A stretch of 8,529 nucleotides of DNA from JBFELO01 sp041552055 (GCA_041552055.1 JBFELO010000184.1:1-8529); one strand, 5' to 3'. Shown: positions 1 through 6,555, numbered from the stretch's first letter. Translations and numbers: made by a program. Notes: a model not told the origin generated them from the sequence alone.

Positions 1-413
1 ATGATACCGCCTCGCTTTCTTCCCTGGTCTCGATCGACGGCAGAGCCGAATCCGAAACGGCCGCAAGGGAAGGTTCAGGTTCGGGGATGACCAACTGCTC
101 CGGTTCGGACGGCGGGCCGCTCCACGTCAAGCTGGAGCTTTTCAACTCCTCTGGGGGCAGGGTGTGTCATGCGGGTCGGCCCAACTTTCCCGGCTGGCAG
201 CGTGATCCCCGCTTGATCTGCGTCATCAAGTTCGAGGACGACTACACGTTGAGGGTGATGGCTGGCGGTATGGGCAACGCATCGCCCCACGTCGAAGAGG
301 GTCCTCCCACCACTGAGGTCGAGATCCCCTATCTCCTGAGTGTCAGTCTCAGGGAAATCGTGGATGGAGGGAACCTCGAGGACGCCAGAGACCAGAGCAA
401 GAACGAGTTCTGA
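1..413 (+). CDS. C-terminal part of an uncharacterised protein (5' end outside window)
   Basis: The reading frame is open from the left edge (first full codon at 3) to a TGA at 411-413, giving 136 visible residues, so the gene probably begins outside the window. An internal ATG at 87 would give 108 aa, but its nearest purine-rich stretch (about 66-72) is too far upstream to be a convincing ribosome binding site. The first 30 or so residues are rich in Ser, Gly, Ala and Glu and look like a linker. The rest alternates hydrophobic and polar residues (for example HVKLELFN, LICVIKFEDDYTLRVMAGG), which suggests a small beta-sandwich. There are three cysteines and no membrane segment. I do not recognise the family and assign no function. 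The same-strand kinase starts about 500 bases downstream behind its own promoter, so the two are probably not one operon. Confidence 0.5.
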   Translation, partial: DTASLSSLVSIDGRAESETAAREGSGSGMTNCSGSDGGPLHVKLELFNSSGGRVCHAGRPNFPGWQRDPRLICVIKFEDDYTLRVMAGGMGNASPHVEEGPPTTEVEIPYLLSVSLREIVDGGNLEDARDQSKNEF

Positions 414-450
414 GCTGGCGCTTTCGTCAACGCGGAAGCCAACGTGGTGC

Positions 451-475
451 CTGCCGGGCGCTACCAGCCCGGCAG
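451..475 (+). terminator. Hairpin after the first gene, possible terminator
   Basis: CTGCCGGGC (451-459) pairs perfectly with GCCCGGCAG (467-475) around a 7-base loop. It begins 38 bases after the stop codon of the upstream gene. No T-run follows (GCGCGCC instead), so this is not a canonical intrinsic terminator. It could be a 3'-end stabilising stem or part of the structured spacer that follows. Confidence 0.4.
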
Positions 476-747
476 CGCGCCACTAGGCGAACGGGAGCGA
501 CCGGACGTGACGGCCACGATTCCAGGTTCCCGTTCGCTGATCGAGCCGTAGCTCAGATCGCTGGAGGGACCAAATGGTCGGCACGTCCAACGCCTGCGGA
601 TCGGCACGGTCGTCACCGATTCCGCCACCCTCGACCGCGGGGCTGCAACAGGGGTCCTCAGGAGCCGCCGCGCCTGCCGAGGGAATGACCGCGAGCGGCT
701 CTTGTGGCCCGGCGGTTTTCGTCATTCGGTCTCGACTCCGTCAGACT
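476..747. other. Non-coding spacer rich in inverted repeats
   Basis: I find no credible gene here; short open frames on both strands lack ribosome binding sites and plausible protein composition. The stretch contains several inverted repeats: GCGAACGGGA at 487-496 with its exact complement at 528-537 (31-base spacer); GATCGAGC/GCTC-A-GATC at 539-559; GACC-AAAT-GGTC at 568-579; a 9-bp stem with one bulged T at 596-604/616-625; GAGCCGC/GCGGCTC at 662-668/695-701; and GAATGAC/GTCATTC at 683-689/721-727. The last two overlap, so they would be alternatives. The spacer may hold a structured RNA or operator sites for the kinase promoter; no known RNA family was recognised. Confidence 0.4.
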
Positions 748-776
748 TTGACATTGAATCTCTCTCGACATATGTT
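748..776 (+). promoter_or_regulatory. Sigma-70-type promoter for the kinase-regulator operon
   Basis: A perfect -35 hexamer TTGACA (748-753) is followed by exactly 17 bases and then TATGTT (771-776), which matches four of six positions of the -10 consensus. Transcription would start near 783, about 138 bases before the preferred kinase start at 921. The element sits in a locally A/T-richer stretch of a GC-rich spacer and points at the operon. Inferred from sequence only. Confidence 0.6.
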
Positions 777-920
777 TGAGGTACAAGAAGCTTATCGTAA
801 TACAGGCTCGTTCGCGATTGGACTATGAGCCCTCGAAGCACAACGGCCGTGGGCACTCGGCCCAGGGAACCTCAGCGGCACTGCGGTGCCGCCTCCGGGT
901 TCCTGGGAAGAGGATCCAAG

Positions 921-3026
921 ATGAGCTCGCGGCTCATGGCTCGATCGTCCAACAAGTTCTCCTACGTCAGGCTGGGGATCTTCCTAGCCACTCTCTACTG
1001 GTTCGTCGAGTCGGCAATACACAGTTTCGCGCTCGGCTACGGCAGCTATTTTTCTCAGCTCTTGACCACCGACCCCCACGAGCTCTGGAAGCGTCTGCTC
1101 GTCGCCGCTCTCCTGATCGCGTTCGGGCTGTCCTCCCAGCGCGGGATCAACGCCCTGCGACGAACCGAAACGGCACGCGCGACGAGCGAGAAGAAGTACC
1201 AGACCCTGTTTCAGGAGGCCATGAATCCAATCTTCGTGCTCGACAAGCAGGGTCAATTCAAAGAGTACAACCAGGCCACCCTTGGCTTCTTCGAGTGTAG
1301 CGGCTCAGATCTGCTGTCGACCAGATATCAGGAGCTCGCGAGCCTCTCCACGGCCGAGAGACGACGTGATCCTTCCGTTCCAGAGGAAAGCCCCATGTCA
1401 TACGAGGTCGAACACTCTGTGAACGACCACATGAAGACCCTTCTGCTCAACGTCGCACCGGTCCGGTTCGAGGACAGCCCACCGCTCTACTTCGCGATCG
1501 GGCAGGACATCTCCGAGCGCAAGCTGGCCGAGACGAACCTCACGCTCGCTCATGCCGAACTCAACCAGATATTCCAGACTGCGTCGTCCGCCATGAGGCT
1601 GATCGACAACGAATTCAACGTCCTCAAGGTCAACCAGACCTTCGCCTCCCTGTCAGGCGTGACCGCCGAGGATGCAATCGGAGAGAAGTGCTACGACGTG
1701 TTCGCCGGCGACTGCTGTCACAGCGACAAGTGCCCGCTCAATCGAGTACTCGACGGCGAGGCGGAGATCGATCTGGAGGTGAACAAACTCCACCGCGACG
1801 GCACGCCGGTGCCCTGTCTGCTGACTGCGCGGCCCTTCCTCGCGCCGGACGGCGCTCCGCTCGGAATCGTGGAGTCGTTCAAGGACATCGCCGAGCTGAA
1901 ATCCGTCCAGGAGGAGCTCAGGACCGAGCGCGACAGGCTGCGGTCCATCCTGTTCCAGCAGTTCGAGGGCGTCGGCATCGTCCGGCGCGACTTCACCCTC
2001 GAGTACCAGAACAGCGCGCTCACCGAGGAGATCGGGGACTTCCAGGGGGAACCGTGCTACTCGGCCTTCCTGAAGAACACCGTTCCATGCCCGTCGTGCC
2101 TGATGCACGAGGCTCTCTCCAGCGGCAGACCCCAGCAACGGGAGTTCACCACCTCGGCCCAGCGAGTCTACGAGCACACCTACACGCCGTTCCGAGACGC
2201 GAACGGTGAGGAGAAGGTGTTGGTCCTGCTCCGAGACATTTCCGACCAAAAGGCCTCCCGAGCTGCCGTGGTCCGCTCCGAGCAGCTGGCCGCCATTGGC
2301 GAGCTCGCGGCCGGCGTCGCCCACGAGATCAACAACCCGATCAACGGTGTACTCAACTACGCTGAGCTGCTCATCGAGGGACACCCTCAACTGGAGACGG
2401 TGCACGAGCTCGCCAACATGATCGTCTCCGAGGGTGAGCGGGTCGCCAAGATCGTGAAAAGCCTGCTCGACTTCTCGCGTCGAGACTCGGAGTATCGAAT
2501 CGCGGTCGACTTCGGCCAGCTGCTACCCGACACCCTGACGATCACCAACGCTCTGCTCCGCAGCAGCTTCATCACGGTCAACGTCGACATCGCAGACGAC
2601 CTGCCGCAAATCGTCTGCGTCCCCCAGGAGATCCAGCAGGTCTTTGTCAATCTCGTGAACAACGCCCGCGACGCACTCAATCAGAAGTACCCACTGGGTG
2701 GGCCAGACAAGATCCTCGACATCGCCGCACAGATCGAGCAGGTGGATCACGACCAATTCGTCACCATCGCCTTCCACGATCACGGAAGTGGCATCCCGGC
2801 CGATCTGATCGACAAGGTGACAAGCCCGTTCTTCTCCACCAAGCCCCAGGGGTACGGCACCGGCCTTGGATTGACCATCAGCCACGAGATCATCGCCGCG
2901 CACGGAGGTCGCCTCGTGATCGAGAGCCGAGAGGGCGACTACACAAAGGTCGCAGTTCGGCTCCCCGTGGCACCGTCAGCGGCGGAAAGTGACAGCCATG
3001 ACCAAGGGCCGCATCTTAGTTGTTGA
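921..3026 (+). CDS. Membrane-anchored PAS-PAS-PAS sensor histidine kinase
   Basis: A 701-residue NtrB-like kinase that should autophosphorylate on His468 and pass phosphate to the overlapping regulator. I chose ATG 921 because GGAAGAGG lies just upstream; the frame is open from an ATG at 825, but those 32 extra residues are Pro/Gly/Arg-rich, look non-coding and lack a binding site. Two membrane segments (about 17-38 and 58-72) flank a short outer loop ending in DPHELWKRLL. Three PAS domains follow (about 90-200, 213-325, 338-450). PAS2 has C257, C265, C266, H267 and C271; PAS3 has C379 and C390-P-S-C393. The HisKA H-box HEINNP is at 468-473. The ATPase domain shows the N-box at N581, D620-H-G-S-G and GTGLGL, so it appears intact. 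The last 29 bases overlap the regulator, implying translational coupling. The signal is unknown; the cysteine clusters suggest redox, metal or a cofactor. Confidence 0.93.
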   Translation: MSSRLMARSSNKFSYVRLGIFLATLYWFVESAIHSFALGYGSYFSQLLTTDPHELWKRLLVAALLIAFGLSSQRGINALRRTETARATSEKKYQTLFQEAMNPIFVLDKQGQFKEYNQATLGFFECSGSDLLSTRYQELASLSTAERRRDPSVPEESPMSYEVEHSVNDHMKTLLLNVAPVRFEDSPPLYFAIGQDISERKLAETNLTLAHAELNQIFQTASSAMRLIDNEFNVLKVNQTFASLSGVTAEDAIGEKCYDVFAGDCCHSDKCPLNRVLDGEAEIDLEVNKLHRDGTPVPCLLTARPFLAPDGAPLGIVESFKDIAELKSVQEELRTERDRLRSILFQQFEGVGIVRRDFTLEYQNSALTEEIGDFQGEPCYSAFLKNTVPCPSCLMHEALSSGRPQQREFTTSAQRVYEHTYTPFRDANGEEKVLVLLRDISDQKASRAAVVRSEQLAAIGELAAGVAHEINNPINGVLNYAELLIEGHPQLETVHELANMIVSEGERVAKIVKSLLDFSRRDSEYRIAVDFGQLLPDTLTITNALLRSSFITVNVDIADDLPQIVCVPQEIQQVFVNLVNNARDALNQKYPLGGPDKILDIAAQIEQVDHDQFVTIAFHDHGSGIPADLIDKVTSPFFSTKPQGYGTGLGLTISHEIIAAHGGRLVIESREGDYTKVAVRLPVAPSAAESDSHDQGPHLSC

Positions 3027-4698
3027 CGACGAGGAGAGCATCCGCTTCACTTTTCAGAGTTTTCTGAAAAAGGCCGGATATCAGACCTCGACGGCTGTCG
3101 GCTACACCGACGCCGTCACCGCGATCGCCGAATCCGACCCCGACGTGATCTACATCGACATCATCCTCGACGGGCGCTCCGGGATCGACCTGCTCAAGCA
3201 TGTCAAGAAGAGCTCTCCGAACACCGAGGTGATCATCATCACCGGAGCTCCGACCGTCGAGAGCGCGTCGGACGCCCTCCGTCTCGGCGCCCTCGACTAC
3301 ATCGTCAAGCCGGTACGGAGGGACGCGCTGGTTCGATCCGCGGCCAGGGCGCTGGACCACAAGATCCTGCGCGAGGCCAAGGACGAGTACCGACTCAATC
3401 TCGACGCGATCTTCCACAGCGTCCGGGACGCGATCATCACCGTCGACGAAGATCTCCACGTCGTCGAGGTGAACGCGGCTGCCGAGAAGCTGTGCGCGAT
3501 CCGGCGCGAGCAGTCCGTCGGCCGACCGCTCTCCGAGTGGGACCACGCGTGCAGCGGCGCGTGCCTGGCCTCGTTGTACGAAACCGTGGCCCGTGGAGAG
3601 TCAGTCGAGGACCCGTTCATCGAATGCAACGCCGCCCACAACGCGGCACAGGTCACGAGCGCGACCGCGACGCCGCTTCGCCGGGGCAACGGCAAATCCT
3701 GCGGCGGCGTCCTCGTGGTGCGGGACGAGACCCGCCTGGTGGAGCTCGAGCAGAGCCTGCGCGAACGGCGGGAGTTCAGCCGGATCGTCGGCAACAGCAA
3801 GGCCATTCGAAACGTGCTCTCCATGATCCAAGCGCTGGCGGAGGTGAACAGCTTGGTGCTGCTGACCGGCGAGAGCGGGACCGGAAAAGAGCTGGTCGCG
3901 GACGCTCTCCACGGGGCCGGACCCAGGAGTGACCGGCCTCTGATCAAGGTCAACTGCTCCGCGCTCTCCGAGAGCCTGCTGGAGAGCGAGCTGTTCGGCC
4001 ACGTGCGTGGCGCCTTCACCGGCGCGATCAAGGACCGGGTCGGCCGCTTCCAGAAGGCGCACGGAGGCACCCTCTTCCTCGACGAGATCGGCGAGATCAC
4101 GCCTAGCATGCAGCTGCGCTTCCTCAGGGTGCTCGAGACCAGGCAGTTCGAGAGGGTCGGCGACTCCAACCCGATCCGGGTGGACGTCCGCGTCATCGCC
4201 GCGACCAACCGCGACCTCAGGTCGAGGGTCGAGCGCGGCGAGTTCAGGGAGGACCTGTACTACCGGCTCAAGGTGGTCGAGATCCGCCTGCCACCGGTCC
4301 GGGAGCGTCGCGAGGACATCCCGCTGCTGGTGCAGCACTTCCTCGCCAAGTTCGGCAAGGCGTTCGGGAAACCGATCCACTCGGTATCCGACTCGGTCAT
4401 GGAGCTGTTCAGGTATTACCACTGGCCCGGCAACGTCCGCCAGCTCGAGAACACACTCGAACACGCGTTTGTCGTCTGCCCCCATCACACGATCGGCGTC
4501 AACGACCTGCCGGCGGACTTCATGAACGGCACCGGCCAGCGTTCCCCCGGCAACGCCGACTTCGGGTCCGCCGAGGCGCGCGCGATTCGCGGGGCCCTCA
4601 GGAACTGCTCCTACAACAAGTCGGAAGCGGCGCGCCGCCTCGGCATCAGCCGCCGGACCCTGTACCGCAAGCTCAAGCAGCACGGCATTCCGGATTGA
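2998..4698 (+). CDS. NtrC-family sigma-54-dependent response regulator with an extra PAS domain
   Basis: A 566-residue enhancer-binding regulator, cognate to the overlapping kinase. I prefer ATG 2998, with GGAAAG 8 bases upstream; an in-frame GTG at 2989 lacks a binding site. The receiver domain (about 4-120) has the acidic pair D10/D11, phospho-acceptor D54, T82 and K104. A PAS domain (about 133-250) carries C185-S-G-A-C189 plus C166, C210 and C235. The sigma-54 AAA+ domain (about 262-490) has Walker A GESGTGKE with K297, the sigma-54-contacting loop GAFTGA at 338-343, Walker B ending D362-E363, and the ATNRDL and REDLYYRL motifs. A Fis-type helix-turn-helix (about 523-563) ends the protein, with NKSEAARRLGISRRTLYRKL. 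All activation residues are present. The PAS between receiver and ATPase is an unusual insertion compared with NtrC. Likely targets are the sigma-54-like promoters upstream of the two complete minus-strand genes; this is inferred. Confidence 0.95.
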   Translation: MTKGRILVVDDEESIRFTFQSFLKKAGYQTSTAVGYTDAVTAIAESDPDVIYIDIILDGRSGIDLLKHVKKSSPNTEVIIITGAPTVESASDALRLGALDYIVKPVRRDALVRSAARALDHKILREAKDEYRLNLDAIFHSVRDAIITVDEDLHVVEVNAAAEKLCAIRREQSVGRPLSEWDHACSGACLASLYETVARGESVEDPFIECNAAHNAAQVTSATATPLRRGNGKSCGGVLVVRDETRLVELEQSLRERREFSRIVGNSKAIRNVLSMIQALAEVNSLVLLTGESGTGKELVADALHGAGPRSDRPLIKVNCSALSESLLESELFGHVRGAFTGAIKDRVGRFQKAHGGTLFLDEIGEITPSMQLRFLRVLETRQFERVGDSNPIRVDVRVIAATNRDLRSRVERGEFREDLYYRLKVVEIRLPPVRERREDIPLLVQHFLAKFGKAFGKPIHSVSDSVMELFRYYHWPGNVRQLENTLEHAFVVCPHHTIGVNDLPADFMNGTGQRSPGNADFGSAEARAIRGALRNCSYNKSEAARRLGISRRTLYRKLKQHGIPD

Positions 4699-4713
4699 CG
4701 CCCGAGCGCGGCA

Positions 4714-4734
4714 CGGGAGCCAACCTCGCTCCCG
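4714..4734 (+). terminator. Hairpin after the regulator gene
   Basis: CGGGAGC (4714-4720) pairs with GCTCCCG (4728-4734) around a 7-base loop, starting 16 bases after the regulator's stop codon. There is no following T-run, so termination may be weak or factor-assisted. Confidence 0.35.
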
Positions 4735-4769
4735 ACGCGACGGTGCGGCCAACGCTTGCCCGCGGCGCG

Positions 4770-4802
4770 AAAAAACGCCCGGCCCCGGGGACGGGGCCGG
4801 GC
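4770..4802 (-). terminator. Intrinsic terminator of the secreted-protein gene
   Basis: A perfect 10-bp stem, GCCCGGCCCC (4777-4786) with GGGGCCGGGC (4793-4802), encloses a 6-base loop. On the minus strand it is followed after one base by six T residues (plus-strand A-run 4770-4775), the classic intrinsic terminator form. It lies 57 bases past the stop of the minus-strand gene. Read on the plus strand the stem has no T-run, so it should act mainly on minus-strand transcription in this convergent spacer. Confidence 0.85.
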
Positions 4803-4858
4803 ACGGGCCGTCGTCGTCAATCGCGGTGCGCTGCGGGTCCGGCCGCTCATCAAGACGG

Positions 4859-6115
4859 CTATCTGGGCTTCTTGCCTCCGCTGCGCTCCAGGATGCGGAC
4901 GTCCATGTAGGTCAGGTTGTTGACGACGTCGATCACACCCACGGCGCCGCCGCCGGGCTCCTCCTCCGCCTCGAGGGCCTCCTCCTCGGCCGGCTCCTGG
5001 ACCTGCGTGTACGCGTCGAAGAACGTGTTGAGCACGACCGGGCAGTTCAATGAGTCGAGGCTGAAGGTGACCCGGTAGTCGCCCGCGGCGGACGGCTTAG
5101 TTGCGGGCGGTACCGGGGTCGTGTCGTTGAGGTTCTTGACGTCCCAGGTGTAGCCGTAGATCACCTTGCCCTTGACGTTGATCTCGGCCGAGTAAAAGCC
5201 CGGGCCGTCGCCGCCCTCCCATACCACTTTGTTGAATATACTCCCGTTGACCACGTCACCGGGACAGTCGACTCCTTCGGGGTATGAAATGGGCGATGTC
5301 CAATGTCCGAAATCCTCGTCCCATTCGAGGTATTCGAGGCAAGCGTCGTCCCTTTGAAGGAGCAGCTTCTGGATGGTCAGGCGCGCGCAGCCGGAGTACA
5401 CCGTGGCCTGGTACCCGTCGAACTTCTCCGCGTAGGTATAGTACACGGTTTCGTCGATTTCATCATCGGGATTCGGATCCCAAACGAGCCCAACGGTGGC
5501 CAGGCCCCACAGTTCGCTGATCCCCCAGCCCTCCAGGTGCCGTATCCCGTACTGCAGCATCGGAGTCGTGAGATCCTGGATCAGCACGACCTCGGTGCGC
5601 ACCTTGGACCGCGTGTACCAGTCGACCGACTCGAGGTTGTCGCCCCAGTCGATCCAGTGCACGTTCACGTCCGGTGCTTCGGAGCTGTCGCCCCAGTTCG
5701 CCGACTCGGCCTGCCAGTCGCTCATCGAGTCCTGCTGCTGGAACACCGCCATGCAGTCGGGATCGGTGCGGTCGGCGCACGGCGCAGGACCGATGATTTC
5801 CCCTGTCAGGCCATCGTCGCAGTAATCCTGGTCATCGGGGTCGGCGAGGCAGCTCTCCGGGTTGCCATCGAGATCGGTTCCCCACCAGTACCACATCGCC
5901 CCGTTCAGGTTCTCCACTCCAGGCGCGCCCCGCAGCACCTTGGTCACGCCGTCGCTCCAGATCACCGGAAACGACAGGTTGTTGCCCGCGGCCTCCCCGC
6001 CGGGCCGCCCACCGCCTTTCTTCGCCGCCTCTGCCGCCGTGCCGCCCAGCACGGCCACCGCCGCGGCCAGGGCGAGCACCGCCGCCAGCCGAATTGGACG
6101 CAATTTCGTGTTCAT
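4859..6115 (-). CDS. Uncharacterised secreted protein with eight cysteines
   Basis: A 418-residue exported protein that I cannot assign to a named family. The start is well supported: AGGAGG (plus 6123-6128) lies 7 bases before the ATG. A Sec signal peptide spans about residues 1-30 (basic n-region, Ala/Val/Leu core, likely cleavage at AEA or just after). A Gly/Lys-rich stretch then leads to NNLSFPVIWSDGVTKVLRG. The mature part is rich in Trp, Tyr, Asp and Glu and has eight cysteines, an even number suited to disulfides: four lie in the N-terminal half within Asp/Pro-rich segments and four in the C-terminal half. An acidic Glu/Ala linker precedes a final hydrophobic segment and a basic tail. 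There is no second membrane segment, lipobox, CXXCH haem motif or recognisable enzyme motif. A putative sigma-54 promoter lies about 200 bases upstream and an intrinsic terminator downstream, so it is probably monocistronic. A surface or periplasmic partner of redox proteins is a guess from context. Confidence 0.85.
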   Translation of the reverse strand: MNTKLRPIRLAAVLALAAAVAVLGGTAAEAAKKGGGRPGGEAAGNNLSFPVIWSDGVTKVLRGAPGVENLNGAMWYWWGTDLDGNPESCLADPDDQDYCDDGLTGEIIGPAPCADRTDPDCMAVFQQQDSMSDWQAESANWGDSSEAPDVNVHWIDWGDNLESVDWYTRSKVRTEVVLIQDLTTPMLQYGIRHLEGWGISELWGLATVGLVWDPNPDDEIDETVYYTYAEKFDGYQATVYSGCARLTIQKLLLQRDDACLEYLEWDEDFGHWTSPISYPEGVDCPGDVVNGSIFNKVVWEGGDGPGFYSAEINVKGKVIYGYTWDVKNLNDTTPVPPATKPSAAGDYRVTFSLDSLNCPVVLNTFFDAYTQVQEPAEEEALEAEEEPGGGAVGVIDVVNNLTYMDVRILERSGGKKPR

Positions 6116-6325
6116 GTTCTCTCCTCCTTTTCACCAAGCCCGTTGTCGATCTACTTCTCCGTCCGGATAGTGCGCAAACGCCCGTCAGCAGCCTCCGATC
6201 CCGGCTCCCCGATCGACAGGGGCTCGACGGTTCTCGGGCGTCCGGCGATCCCCGTCTGCCCCCGGCGGCCGTGAGTTGTTTCCCCCGCCTCCCCGGTATG
6301 TGTTGAATGCGCGAAGGCAACCGGG
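6116..6325 (-). promoter_or_regulatory. Long 5' leader of the secreted-protein gene
   Basis: If transcription starts near 6315 from the sigma-54-like element, the untranslated leader is about 200 bases, long for a bacterial message. It contains a 7-bp closing pair (ACGCCCG 6178-6184 with CGGGCGT 6235-6241) around an inner CCCC/GGGG hairpin (6207-6222), then the strong ribosome binding site. I see no ATG on the minus strand in the leader, so no leader peptide, and I could not match a known riboswitch family. Confidence 0.35.
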
Positions 6326-6341
6326 TACAACTTTCGTGCCA
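6326..6341 (-). promoter_or_regulatory. Sigma-54 (-24/-12) promoter of the secreted-protein gene
   Basis: Read on the minus strand, the element is TGGCACG-AAAG-TTGTA. The -24 block is a perfect match to the sigma-54 consensus TGGCACG-N4-TTGCW and the spacing is exact. In the -12 block only the C of TTGC is changed (to T). The predicted start is near 6315. It is oriented toward the gene starting at 6115, and the window encodes a GAFTGA-type activator. Confidence 0.65.
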
Positions 6342-6358
6342 GCAACAGACTGGACGGC

Positions 6359-6394
6359 AGCCTGCCGGACAGCAGGCTCACAAATATTTTTTTT
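6359..6394 (-). promoter_or_regulatory. Palindrome and A/T-rich tract upstream of the sigma-54 promoter
   Basis: AGCCTGC (6359-6365) and GCAGGCT (6372-6378) form a perfect inverted repeat with a 6-base spacer, 18 bases upstream of the -24 block on the minus strand. Immediately beyond it lies the most A/T-rich stretch of the region, with eight consecutive T on the plus strand (6387-6394) preceded by CAAATA. The palindrome could be an operator; the A-tract could bend DNA or bind IHF. Roles are inferred. Confidence 0.4.
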
Positions 6395-6459
6395 GCAGAG
6401 ACTTCGCCATCTACAGCCGGGGGCAGCGTACGCATTTCGGGAGCCCCGGGCCTGTGTCT

Positions 6460-6480
6460 CGCCACACCCGACGCCACACC
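6460..6480 (-). repeat. Tandem 9-bp direct repeat, candidate enhancer (upstream activator) site
   Basis: CGCCACACC occurs at 6460-6468 and again at 6472-6480, separated by 3 bases (period 12). On the minus strand it reads GGTGTGGCG twice. It lies about 130 bases upstream of the -24 block of the sigma-54-like promoter, a normal distance for enhancer sites of NtrC-family activators. Binding by the local regulator is inferred. Confidence 0.4.
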
Positions 6481-6520
6481 ACAGTGTGCCGCGGCACAGC
6501 GACCGGGTGGCTCCGGCAGG

Positions 6521-6550
6521 AAAAGTGGCCCACGTCGCGGGACGTGGGCC
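6521..6550 (-). terminator. Terminator of the DUF2202 gene
   Basis: GGCCCACGTC (6527-6536) pairs perfectly with GACGTGGGCC (6541-6550) around a 4-base loop. On the minus strand the hairpin is followed by AC and then four T residues (plus-strand A-run 6521-6524). It lies 73 bases past the stop codon of the ferritin-like gene. The T-run is short, but the 10-bp stem is strong. Confidence 0.65.
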
Positions 6551-6555
6551 GAGCG

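Noticed and set aside
580..595. Plus-strand CGGCACG-TCCA-ACGCC as a sigma-54 promoter for the kinase
   Set aside because: The GG and GC spacing is right, but the first T of the -24 block and both T of the -12 block are missing; the TTGACA/17/TATGTT element nearer the gene is better.
544..620. tRNA-like start: GCCGTAGCTCAG resembling a tRNA D-arm
   Set aside because: The D-stem partner has a mismatch, the anticodon region folds as a 4-base-loop hairpin, there is no TTCRA-type T-loop at the right distance and no acceptor pairing.
825..920. Longer N-terminus for the histidine kinase starting at ATG 825
   Set aside because: It would add 32 Pro/Gly/Arg-rich residues with no homology-like pattern and no binding site; ATG 921 has GGAAGAGG just upstream.
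1653..2405. Minus-strand open frame (250 codons) opposite the kinase
   Set aside because: Antisense shadow of PAS2, PAS3 and the H-box region; Leu/Val/Arg-rich with no start signal.
2989..2997. GTG start for the response regulator three codons upstream
   Set aside because: No ribosome binding site at a suitable distance; ATG 2998 has GGAAAG 8 bases upstream and gives a standard receiver N-terminus with D54.
3601..4752. Long minus-strand open frame (383 codons) opposite the regulator
   Set aside because: It mirrors the G/C-biased codons of the regulator, whose catalytic motifs are all intact; the antisense product has no recognisable motif.
5303..6274. Plus-strand open frame (323 codons) opposite the secreted-protein gene
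   Set aside because: The minus-strand gene has a signal peptide, a strong ribosome binding site and a terminator; the plus frame has none and crosses the leader.
6359..6394. Plus-strand intrinsic terminator (7-bp hairpin followed by eight T)
   Set aside because: The T-run begins 8 bases after the stem, and no plus-strand gene lies upstream that would need it.
6301..6400. Possible SAM or c-di-GMP riboswitch (GGCAACCGGG on plus strand; ACCCGGTTGCC on minus strand)
   Set aside because: The remaining conserved cores of either class are absent on both strands, and the minus-strand bases are better explained by the sigma-54 element and its flank.
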